Origin: an uncultured Candidatus Saccharibacteria bacterium
Lineage (GTDB): Bacteria > Patescibacteria > Saccharimonadia > Saccharimonadales > UBA5946
NCBI GenBank assembly: GCA_946886435.1
Contig: CAMPIR010000040.1
Coordinates: forward strand, 1 to 6,706
Direction: 5' to 3'
DNA length: 6,706 bases
The notes beneath the pieces were generated by a model that worked only from the letters and a program-made list of their open reading frames with translations, was not told where the DNA came from and did no database searches. Below, one piece after another: positions 1 through 4,542 of the stretch. Position 1 is the stretch's first letter. Each line of letters starts with the position of its first letter. The position numbers were made by a program, and so were the translations under genes.

Positions 1-23
1 GCCATAAGTATACTACATACCCC

Positions 24-52
24 TGTACACGAGGGCTGTTTCATTATATAAT
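24..52 (+). promoter_or_regulatory. Promoter of the metallophosphoesterase gene, giving a leaderless mRNA
   Basis: A perfect TATAAT lies at 47-52. A 17-bp spacer separates it from TGTACA at 24-29, which matches the -35 consensus TTGACA at 4 of 6 positions. Seven bases lie between the -10 and the ATG at 60, so transcription should begin at or next to the A of the start codon. No Shine-Dalgarno precedes the ATG. The TTGACA at 53-58 lies downstream of the -10 and cannot serve as its -35. Confidence 0.65.
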
Positions 53-59
53 TTGACAA

Positions 60-1820
60 ATGTCTGAGAAGTTAGGGAAATCACCCGAGAATAATTCTCG
101 TTGGGCCGGTCGTCGTCTGCTCGGAAGGGCCGCGCTCAGTCTAGCTGGTGGCGCGCTGATAGCTGCGCCGTTTGCGGTTGCCAGCAGTATCAGCAATGCT
201 GAGGTTCGTGATGATCTCGGCCCCGTGCCAACCTCGATCAGTCTGGCGCCTGGCTATAGCGCAGTTGACTTCGGCGTGCTCGGTACTGTCTACGATGAGT
301 CCCTCGCCAGTGCGGGCCTCGGACTGCAGATCGAGATCGATGGGCCACCGAGCGTCTTCGAGAGCATCGACACGAACAACCCCGCCAGAGTAGTGAAACC
401 ACTTACTGCGCTCTATCAGGATCCTTCGAGTGCAATCGAGGGCTACAAAACGGCCATCGAGAGAGAAATCCGTCATGAACTACTCACTACCGAGCTACGA
501 ACGGCCGCAGCCCTCGGTGCGCTCGCCTTTATCTTGACTTCGTTTGGAGGCCAGATGTCACCGCGTGAACGAAAGCGCTACCTGGCCGCAACCTTTGGCG
601 GCATGAGCGTACTATCGATACTCGCGGGTGCTCACGCTCTCAACGAGTGGCAACAGGATAATACGCTCCCCGCCGAAAGCTACGCCGTTACTGCGCTCTC
701 AGGAAACGAACACGGTGCGATCACTGCCAGCAACCCGCTCCTTGCCGGCATCATAGACCGGGCTGCGCCGCTGATAGAGGAACAGAAACAACGTAACGAA
801 CAGGAAACTAACCGATTCGTCGCCTATGCGGAACGGAGTATCGACCAGCAGTTAGCTTTAGGGGAATTCGTCCCGCCAGAAAGCGACGAGACCCTTGTGC
901 TCGCTCTGTCCGATCTGCATAGCAACCGTGCGATGATCGAGGTGTATCGCTACTTTGTCGACCAGGTCAACGATATGTACGGAGAAAACACCCTAGAACT
1001 TACGCTGCTCGTCGGCGATCAGACCTATGGTAGCGCCACCGAAAAAGGCGCCATCGACGCCATAGGCCAGATCAGCAGCGAGGTGTACGGTATCAATGGC
1101 AACCACGATGGCCCCCTGATAGCAGAGCAGGCCAGCTCTCAAGGCATTCACCTGCTAAACGGCGAGACCACAGAAACAACCGATGGCCTCAGCCTGCTCG
1201 GCGCTCCTGATCCGACGCTCACCAAACTCTCGGCGCTTTTTGGCTTCAGCGAAAATACTCTAAGAGATAGTAAAATTGGCGGACAAGAAGAACTCGGCGA
1301 GCTGCTCGCAGATGAGGCCGAAGAAACCCATCCTACTTTCGTGCTGAGCCATGAAGCCTACGCGCTCAAGTCGCTCCTCGGTAAAGATGATATTTCACTG
1401 TCAACGATGGAGCGGTGGCTATCGACCGGAGAAAGTCAGGATGTCGACATTCCGGCCAGTGCGGTCCTGTACGGCCACTGGCACCGGCAGTTCGACTACC
1501 GGGTTATTCGCGATGACGATGGCAATGGTACCGTCGTGGCTGAGCTCGGTACTGCCGGTGGTGCGTCCGGGGAGATGTCGCTCGGTAGCTTGTCATTTCC
1601 GTGGACAACCCCTGCCAAACAGGCCTCTGCGGTGCTCATACGTATCGACACCGACAGGCAGCTCGTTACCGGCATTCAGGAGATGGTCACCCGCACCAGT
1701 GGTGAAGTATTTCTTCAGACAGCCGAGACTGTCGCGCAGCCACGCGATCCTGACGAAGCCAAGGACGCCGCAGGCCGGGACGGTACGCAGGCCGCCAGTG
1801 ACAAGCAGTCTCACCGCTGA
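60..1820 (+). CDS. Membrane-anchored metallophosphoesterase (calcineurin-like), 586 aa
   Basis: This is a calcineurin-like metallophosphoesterase with all the usual metal-site motifs in order: SDLHSN (D285, H287), GDQTYG (D320), GNHD (N348, H349), LSHE (H431) and GHWH (H473, H475). Such enzymes hydrolyse phosphomono- or diesters with two bound metals; the substrate cannot be read from sequence. The N-terminal half is not part of the catalytic fold. It has a hydrophobic segment at about 22-45, a roughly 100-residue segment, then two more hydrophobic segments at about 147-163 and 176-195 joined by a basic loop (SPRERKRY). By the positive-inside rule, the loop and the N-terminus are cytoplasmic and the catalytic domain (about 275-550) is outside. 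The last ~30 residues are polar and probably disordered. The ATG at 60 fits a leaderless start directly behind a consensus -10. The gene ends in TGA and converges on tRNA-Ser(CGA). The catalytic call is firm; the topology is inferred. Confidence 0.88.
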   Translation: MSEKLGKSPENNSRWAGRRLLGRAALSLAGGALIAAPFAVASSISNAEVRDDLGPVPTSISLAPGYSAVDFGVLGTVYDESLASAGLGLQIEIDGPPSVFESIDTNNPARVVKPLTALYQDPSSAIEGYKTAIEREIRHELLTTELRTAAALGALAFILTSFGGQMSPRERKRYLAATFGGMSVLSILAGAHALNEWQQDNTLPAESYAVTALSGNEHGAITASNPLLAGIIDRAAPLIEEQKQRNEQETNRFVAYAERSIDQQLALGEFVPPESDETLVLALSDLHSNRAMIEVYRYFVDQVNDMYGENTLELTLLVGDQTYGSATEKGAIDAIGQISSEVYGINGNHDGPLIAEQASSQGIHLLNGETTETTDGLSLLGAPDPTLTKLSALFGFSENTLRDSKIGGQEELGELLADEAEETHPTFVLSHEAYALKSLLGKDDISLSTMERWLSTGESQDVDIPASAVLYGHWHRQFDYRVIRDDDGNGTVVAELGTAGGASGEMSLGSLSFPWTTPAKQASAVLIRIDTDRQLVTGIQEMVTRTSGEVFLQTAETVAQPRDPDEAKDAAGRDGTQAASDKQSHR

Positions 1821-1841
1821 GATAAGTCTTATTCCCAAAAA

Positions 1842-1876
1842 GAAAACCGACCAACCATAACGATTGATCGATTTTC
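1842..1876 (-). terminator. Hairpin terminator of tRNA-Ser(CGA), strand-asymmetric
   Basis: Fifteen-base arms at 1842-1856 and 1862-1876 enclose a 5-nt loop. As minus-strand RNA, all 15 positions pair: 12 Watson-Crick and 3 G·U. As plus-strand RNA the same three positions become C·A mismatches. The hairpin is therefore built for leftward transcription, starting 3 bases after the encoded CCA of the tRNA, with T-runs at the end of and just past the distal arm. It may weakly stop the convergent gene ending at 1820. Confidence 0.75.
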
Positions 1877-1879
1877 TCC

Positions 1880-1970
1880 TGGCGGAGAGGGGGAGATTCG
1901 AACTCCCGGTGCAGGAAAACCGCACACCGCTTTTCGAGAGCGGCACCTTAAACCACTCAGACACCTCTCC
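1880..1970 (-). tRNA. tRNA-Ser(CGA), reads UCG
   Basis: Read on the minus strand, the gene starts at 1970 with GGAGAGG and closes with CCTCTCC at 1890-1884. G73 is at 1883 and an encoded CCA at 1882-1880. The anticodon stem CCGCT/AGCGG encloses the loop CTCGAAA, giving anticodon CGA at 1936-1934. A long variable arm and the T-arm GGGAG-TTCGAAT-CTCCC confirm a class II serine tRNA. The G discriminator is the usual serine identity base. A strong hairpin terminator follows directly and an extended -10 candidate sits 10 bases upstream. Confidence 0.95.
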
Positions 1971-1980
1971 GTATATTCTT

Positions 1981-1989
1981 AGTTTAACA
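1981..1989 (-). promoter_or_regulatory. Extended -10 candidate for tRNA-Ser(CGA)
   Basis: The minus strand reads TGTTAAACT, which fits TGnTAnnnT with 4 of 6 matches to TATAAT. It ends 10 bases before the mature tRNA 5' end, predicting a 5' leader of only a few bases. No convincing -35 is seen. Confidence 0.4.
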
Positions 1990-2013
1990 GAGAGACTGTC
2001 CTACGCCGTAACC

Positions 2014-2022
2014 TGCTACACT
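2014..2022 (+). promoter_or_regulatory. Extended -10 of the 154-aa membrane protein gene, leaderless
   Basis: TGCTACACT fits the extended -10 pattern. Six bases separate it from the ATG at 2029, putting the predicted transcription start on the start codon. There is no Shine-Dalgarno. Only a weak -35 (3 of 6 matches, 15-bp spacer, at 1996-2001) is present. Confidence 0.55.
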
Positions 2023-2028
2023 AACATT

Positions 2029-2493
2029 ATGCCTAGACTAAATGCATCCCTGGGCGCTATGCGCGCTATCAGCGTCGCAACAGCCACACTCATCGTACGC
2101 CCTGCGCTGATTATGATAGGGATAATCGTCGTGGCGTTCTATTGTCTCACCGCCTTTTTGGCGCTCTCGTTTAGCGCGTGGTGGTGGCTAATGCTTGTCG
2201 TGCTCGTGCCGCTCACGCTAGTGATACTTGGGATCGGGTTACTGATGTTATTCTTACTACGCCGACTTACCCCTCGAGGGCTACGAGCAGCGGATCAGGC
2301 AAAAGTCGACGGCTTTGCCCAAAAACTACTAGGCGTGGTCGAACGATCACGTTATTCCTATCCGGTAATCCTGTTCCTGATCGCCAAAGACATCGTCCGA
2401 AAGAAGGAAAGTAGTTTTCTCCGCAACATGATCGGTGACTCCCGGAGCCTCACCCGAGAGTTCGGTGAGATTTGTCGTTTGTTCGAAAGATAA
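2029..2493 (+). CDS. Unknown two-helix membrane protein, 154 aa
   Basis: I do not recognise this family. The reading frame stays open upstream to 1864, but that part runs through tRNA-Ser(CGA). The ATG at 2029, six bases behind an extended -10, is the sensible start. The protein has a short basic N-terminus, hydrophobic helices at about 26-47 and 51-77 joined by a tight turn with three tryptophans, then a basic junction (LRRLTPRGLR) and a roughly 75-residue soluble tail. The tail ends in a charged segment (KDIVRKKESSFLRNMIGDSR) that looks helical. Positive charge after the second helix suggests both termini are cytoplasmic. The gene converges on tRNA-Arg and shares its terminator. It looks like an intact single gene; function unknown. 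Confidence 0.75.
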   Translation: MPRLNASLGAMRAISVATATLIVRPALIMIGIIVVAFYCLTAFLALSFSAWWWLMLVVLVPLTLVILGIGLLMLFLLRRLTPRGLRAADQAKVDGFAQKLLGVVERSRYSYPVILFLIAKDIVRKKESSFLRNMIGDSRSLTREFGEICRLFER

Positions 2494-2501
2494 GACACCA
2501 C

Positions 2502-2543
2502 CCAAGAAAAAAGACCCATCGTTGAATGAGTCTTTTTTCTTGG
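2502..2543. terminator. Shared bidirectional terminator between the 154-aa gene and tRNA-Arg
   Basis: Perfect 14-bp arms lie at 2502-2515 and 2530-2543, with a possible inner CAT/ATG helix. The arms hold A6/T6 tracts, so RNA from either strand ends the stem in a U-run. It sits 8 bases after the stop of the forward gene. The right arm begins at 2543 with the CCA of tRNA-Arg, so the tRNA's 3' tail is part of the terminator stem in the primary transcript. Confidence 0.85.
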
Positions 2544-2617
2544 TACACCCGACAGGATTTGAACCTATGACCTTTGGCTCCGCAAGCCAACGCTCTATCC
2601 AGCTGAGCTACGGGTGC
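2541..2617 (-). tRNA. tRNA-Arg(GCG), reads CGC/CGU
   Basis: On the minus strand the gene starts at 2617 with GCACCCG, ends with CGGGTGT at 2551-2545, then A73 and an encoded CCA (2543-2541). The D-arm (AGCTCAGCTGGATAGAGC, with an A in the D-loop) and the T-arm with GGTTCAAATCC fit an arginine tRNA. The anticodon stem TTGGC/GCCAA encloses the loop TTGCGGA, giving anticodon GCG at 2583-2581. Two oddities: most bacteria read CGN with an ACG tRNA that is edited to inosine, and the first acceptor pair is a G1·U72 wobble. The structure is otherwise clean, so it is probably functional. Confidence 0.93.
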
Positions 2618-2633
2618 ATGTCGCAGCCTAAGC

Positions 2634-2697
2634 GGTACTAACGTACTACGAAGGCCACGCCTATAGTAGAAAGTACCTTCCCGCTTTGCAGCGAGAA
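2634..2697 (-). ncRNA. Two-hairpin structured leader (or small RNA) upstream of tRNA-Arg
   Basis: Read on the minus strand, two hairpins abut exactly. The first (2697-2678) is an 8-bp stem TTCTCGCT/AGCGGGAA capped by a GCAA (GNRA) tetraloop. It contains one U·G pair that would be an A·C mismatch on the other strand, which favours minus-strand transcription. The second (2677-2634) is a three-part stem: GGTAC/GTACC, TACTA/TAGTA and AGGC/GCCT closed by a 3-nt loop. An extended -10 at 2714-2706 predicts a transcript start near 2699, just before the first hairpin. Sixteen bases separate the second hairpin from the mature tRNA. It could be a long tRNA leader, the tail of the upstream 191-aa gene's mRNA, or an independent RNA. 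I match it to no known RNA family. Confidence 0.45.
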
Positions 2698-2705
2698 CAG
2701 GCGCT

Positions 2706-2714
2706 AGTATAACA
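2706..2714 (-). promoter_or_regulatory. Extended -10 upstream of the tRNA-Arg leader
   Basis: The minus strand reads TGTTATACT: an extended TG plus TATACT, 5 of 6 to consensus. It lies 25 bases past the stop codon of the minus-strand 191-aa gene and predicts a start near 2699. No better promoter lies closer to tRNA-Arg. Confidence 0.5.
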
Positions 2715-2739
2715 CAGCCGACAGAGGTGGGCAAATCCC

Positions 2740-3315
2740 TTAGAAATGAATTTTTTCGAGCAGCTTATCCATGAAATCGGGTTCGATCCGCTGCATCGGC
2801 AACGCTGAACCGAGAGTATCCACGATCCGTTCGCCCAGTTCGGGCGCAAAATACAGGGAGACTGCTGGCATAAACCGCTTGGTTGGAATGAGCCTAACGG
2901 AGTAAAACGCGCCTTCTTCGACAACGCCAAATGAACGAAACTCGTGCAGCCCGTAGGTTTTCTCTTCGATGCGAAGGCTCGTTACAGATAAAGCATAGTT
3001 GATGATACGCGGTGGACGACGAGCCATGACGATCAGCGCTATAGTCATAACGATGATAAGCGCAACGAACGTCCATGATTTGATCAAAAATATCGCCACG
3101 AGCACGAGAACTGCGGCGGCGGTGAGTAGCGCCATGATCCAGAGAGCACTTTTTTCGTTATGGATGTATTCAGATGCTTCCCAAGTAATCGGCTCACTGC
3201 TCGCAGCTGAGGCCGGGGCAGGCGCCGAAGCTTCTTCAACTGGCTCCGTATTCGGAACAATCGATTGATCCTCTTCGGGGTTCTGCCAGTAGTTACCTTG
3301 CTGCTCGGGCTGCAT
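2740..3315 (-). CDS. Unknown two-helix membrane protein with C-terminal soluble domain, 191 aa
   Basis: I cannot name this family; it resembles small membrane proteins common in CPR genomes. The first ~40 residues are polar, acidic and rich in Ala/Pro, so probably disordered. A short segment WEASEYIHNEKSALW leads into hydrophobic helices at about 58-78 and 81-98, joined by a very short turn. Then comes a basic RRPPR and a roughly 90-residue domain (99-191) that looks alternating alpha/beta (ITNYAL-type strand, LRIEEKTYGLHEFRSFGVVE, then YSVRLIP). That order, two helices followed by a compact beta-rich domain, recalls bacterial PH-like membrane proteins, but this is only a shape argument. RRPPR after helix 2 suggests a cytoplasmic C-terminus. 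The ATG at 3315 is six bases behind an extended -10, so the mRNA should be leaderless. No terminator is evident after the stop, so readthrough into tRNA-Arg is possible. Confidence 0.8.
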   Translation of the reverse strand: MQPEQQGNYWQNPEEDQSIVPNTEPVEEASAPAPASAASSEPITWEASEYIHNEKSALWIMALLTAAAVLVLVAIFLIKSWTFVALIIVMTIALIVMARRPPRIINYALSVTSLRIEEKTYGLHEFRSFGVVEEGAFYSVRLIPTKRFMPAVSLYFAPELGERIVDTLGSALPMQRIEPDFMDKLLEKIHF

Positions 3316-3321
3316 ATTTCC

Positions 3322-3330
3322 ACTATAGCA
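3322..3330 (-). promoter_or_regulatory. Extended -10 of the 191-aa membrane protein gene, leaderless
   Basis: The minus strand reads TGCTATAGT, an extended -10 with 5 of 6 matches to TATAAT. Six bases separate it from the ATG at 3315, so the transcript should start on the start codon. There is no Shine-Dalgarno and no clear -35. Confidence 0.6.
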
Positions 3331-3360
3331 CGAGCGGTATCGCGAGGAAGCAGAGGGACA

Positions 3361-3399
3361 ATAAAAATATCCAGGCCATCAAGGTCTGGATATTTTTAT
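3361..3399 (-). terminator. Hairpin terminator of tRNA-Ser(GCT)
   Basis: Perfect 14-bp arms lie at 3361-3374 and 3386-3399 with an 11-nt loop, in which CC/GG can add two more pairs. The distal arm ends in a T-run on both strands. On the minus strand it begins one base after the encoded CCA of tRNA-Ser(GCT). It isolates that tRNA from the promoter of the 191-aa gene just downstream. Confidence 0.87.
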
Positions 3400-3400
3400 C

Positions 3401-3493
3401 TGGCGGAGGAGGGGAGATTCGAACTCCCGCTTCAGATCTCTCCGAACTAACGATTTAGCAAACCGTCCCCTTCAGCCACTTGGGTACTCCTCC
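3401..3493 (-). tRNA. tRNA-Ser(GCT), reads AGC/AGU
   Basis: On the minus strand the gene starts at 3493 with GGAGGAG and closes with CTCCTCC at 3411-3405. G73 is at 3404 and an encoded CCA at 3403-3401. The anticodon stem ACGGT/ATCGT (one G·U) encloses TTGCTAA, giving anticodon GCT at 3459-3457. The variable arm TTCGG/CTGAA is a 5-bp helix and the T-arm is GGGAG-TTCGAAT-CTCCC. Its first 21 bases are repeated exactly 112 bp upstream, and no good promoter lies between the two copies. Confidence 0.95.
3473..3493 (-). repeat. 21-bp direct repeat, copy inside tRNA-Ser(GCT)
   Basis: This is the functional copy: the acceptor 5' strand and D-arm up to GGCTG in the D-loop. It matches 3585-3605 base for base. 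Confidence 0.95.
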
Positions 3494-3501
3494 GTACAGC
3501 G

Positions 3502-3528
3502 GGAGCACTACTGTTTCCAGGTAGCTCC
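3502..3528 (-). other. Small hairpin with GAAA tetraloop upstream of tRNA-Ser(GCT)
   Basis: On the minus strand, GGAGC pairs with GCTCC, then TA with TA, then CTG with CAG, around a GAAA tetraloop, with a 2-nt and a 1-nt bulge. It ends 8 bases before the mature tRNA. It lies in the 91-bp segment between the two copies of the tRNA 5' end. Ten base pairs in short pieces is modest evidence. Confidence 0.35.
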
Positions 3529-3584
3529 TGTATGATCCGCAATCTCGGGAACGGCATCCGTCGATTCATTTGCGTTTCACGCAG

Positions 3585-3605
3585 CAGCCACTTGGGTACT
3601 CCTCC
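3585..3605 (-). pseudogene. Orphan copy of the tRNA-Ser(GCT) 5' end (21 bp)
   Basis: The minus strand carries the first 21 bases of tRNA-Ser(GCT) exactly: GGAGGAG, the D-stem and the D-loop up to GGCTG. After that it diverges into unrelated sequence with no anticodon arm, T-arm or closing acceptor strand, so it cannot make a tRNA. An extended -10 ends 11 bases upstream, almost the same spacing as at tRNA-Ser(CGA). This suggests the fragment marks the original tRNA start, with 91 bp of new sequence placed between promoter and tRNA. Alternatives are a degraded tandem tRNA duplicate or an attachment-site remnant. Confidence 0.8.
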
Positions 3606-3616
3606 ACGCGCACTCT

Positions 3617-3625
3617 ATTGTATCA
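3617..3625 (-). promoter_or_regulatory. Extended -10, probable tRNA-Ser(GCT) promoter
   Basis: The minus strand reads TGATACAAT: an extended TG plus TACAAT, 5 of 6 to consensus. The predicted start near 3610 is about five bases before the orphan tRNA 5' end and about 117 before the real tRNA. It is the best promoter-like sequence between tRNA-Ser(TGA) and tRNA-Ser(GCT). Confidence 0.55.
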
Positions 3626-3635
3626 GTTCCTAACG

Positions 3636-3725
3636 TGGCGGAGAGGGAGAGATTCGAACTCTCGGTACCGTTTCCGGCACGACGGTTTTCAAGACCGTTC
3701 CCTTAAACCACTCGGGCACCTCTCC
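3636..3725 (-). tRNA. tRNA-Ser(TGA), reads UCA and other UCN
   Basis: On the minus strand the gene starts at 3725 with GGAGAGG and closes with CCTCTCC at 3646-3640. G73 is at 3639 and an encoded CCA at 3638-3636. The anticodon stem ACGGT/ACCGT encloses CTTGAAA, giving anticodon TGA at 3691-3689. A long variable arm and the T-arm GAGAG-TTCGAAT-CTCTC complete it. It lies 31 bases after comF on the same strand with no terminator between, so co-transcription is possible. No terminator separates it from the orphan tRNA fragment either. Confidence 0.95.
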
Positions 3726-3753
3726 ATAAGGAACTCATTAGTAGCGCCAAGCC

Positions 3754-3762
3754 ATTTTACCA
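3754..3762 (-). promoter_or_regulatory. Weak extended -10 candidate for tRNA-Ser(TGA), overlapping the comF stop
   Basis: The minus strand reads TGGTAAAAT across the comF stop codon. It would start a transcript near 3747, about 22 bases before the tRNA. It could equally be chance; readthrough from comF is the alternative. Confidence 0.3.
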
Positions 3763-4440
3763 GAGGTCAGCGTCCTCGTCGAGTACTTGGCGGGCGATAA
3801 CCGCTACAGACACCGTTTTTGCGCCGTTATCCCTGAGGAGTTGCGCCGAGGCATGCAGGGTAGCGCCTGTTGTGTAGATGTCGTCGAGTAGCAGGACATT
3901 TTCCGGAACGGACCCCGCTAGCCGGAGCCCCTTACTGGCAGCCGCTAATCGTTCAGACCTCCCTAAGAAGTGTTGGGTATCGGCGTTATCACGAGCCAAT
4001 GCTTGCGCATACCTGAGGCCACGCAGCTTGGCGAGCCGCTTTGCGATCATGGCCGTATGATCAAAACCTCTGACACGACGGTGCAAGGGACTAGTTGGGA
4101 CGGGGACTATAACCATAGAGTCCAGTAAGACGGGGAGTCGAGCATCGAGAAGGTCCGCCGCCTCATAACCGGCTCGCCTGGCAGAAGAAAATTTGTAGCG
4201 ATCTAGGAGTGTTTTGAGAGCCCCTCGACGCACCCCTACGAGCCATGCGGCAGCAAATGGTTGTTTCGTGCGGCACGCAGAACAGAGGTTGTCGCGAACG
4301 GTCGGTTTTAGGCAGGCGATACAACAGTCAAGCGGCTCCGAAATGATGTCGTACTTACAATTATCGCATAGCAATGACCCGTGATATCCACAACCACAAC
4401 AGGAGTGAGGGGCAAGGATGGCTAAGAGGCTGTCTATCAT
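3757..4440 (-). CDS. comF: ComF family phosphoribosyltransferase-like competence protein, 227 aa
   Basis: ComF proteins join an N-terminal zinc-binding region to a phosphoribosyltransferase fold and are needed for DNA uptake in naturally competent bacteria; their exact reaction is unsettled. Here the cysteines fall into pairs that fit two zinc ribbons: C14/C17 with C25/C28, and C40/C43 with C53/C56. The family signature VPVPTSPLHRRVRGFDH is at 113-128, and the PRPP-binding loop LLLDDIYTTGATL at 183-195 keeps both aspartates. Length is normal for the family. The ATG at 4440 has no good Shine-Dalgarno (an AGGA lies about 15 bases away) and no convincing -10, so its start mode is unclear. It is divergent from hsp20 across 102 bases, and tRNA-Ser(TGA) follows 31 bases after the stop. 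No other competence gene is in the window. Confidence 0.92.
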   Translation of the reverse strand: MIDSLLAILAPHSCCGCGYHGSLLCDNCKYDIISEPLDCCIACLKPTVRDNLCSACRTKQPFAAAWLVGVRRGALKTLLDRYKFSSARRAGYEAADLLDARLPVLLDSMVIVPVPTSPLHRRVRGFDHTAMIAKRLAKLRGLRYAQALARDNADTQHFLGRSERLAAASKGLRLAGSVPENVLLLDDIYTTGATLHASAQLLRDNGAKTVSVAVIARQVLDEDADLW

Positions 4441-4469
4441 TGTAGTTTTTACGTTTCCTGAGGCTATTA

Positions 4470-4499
4470 TTGCAGATAATTGACAATTTGGGCTATACT
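4470..4499 (+). promoter_or_regulatory. hsp20 promoter candidate with adjacent palindrome
   Basis: TATACT at 4494-4499 (5 of 6) can pair with TTGCAG at 4470-4475 over an 18-bp spacer. The perfect TTGACA at 4480-4485 is only 8 bases from the -10 and does not fit. It forms the core of an 11-bp palindrome, AATTGACAATT (4478-4488), inside the spacer, which might be an operator. No CIRCE element (the HrcA site) is present. The predicted 5' leader is about 37 nt. Confidence 0.4.
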
Positions 4500-4542
4500 A
4501 TGTGGGACATACGTCAGTAGCCTACGAAGTGGAGGAATTTAG

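Noticed and set aside
1351..1860. 169-codon forward open frame
   Set aside because: It overlaps the metallophosphoesterase, whose catalytic motifs are all in the other frame. Its translation is Arg/Ser/Pro-rich without domains, typical of a shadow frame.
1593..1964. 123-codon minus-strand open frame
   Set aside because: It begins inside tRNA-Ser(CGA) and runs antisense to the metallophosphoesterase gene; no protein features.
1864..2028. Upstream extension of the 154-aa membrane protein frame
   Set aside because: It runs through tRNA-Ser(CGA) on the other strand, while the ATG at 2029 has an extended -10 at leaderless spacing.
2450..2734. 94-codon minus-strand open frame over tRNA-Arg
   Set aside because: It contains the translated tRNA and the terminator hairpin, so it cannot be a protein gene.
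3494..3584. A second complete tRNA or a tRNA intron between the two tRNA-Ser(GCT) 5' copies
   Set aside because: There is no anticodon stem-loop, T-arm or acceptor-closing CTCCTCC in the segment, and it lies outside the mature tRNA rather than within it.
4480..4485. Perfect TTGACA as the hsp20 -35
   Set aside because: It is only 8 bases from the TATACT -10. No -10 lies 16-18 bases downstream of it.
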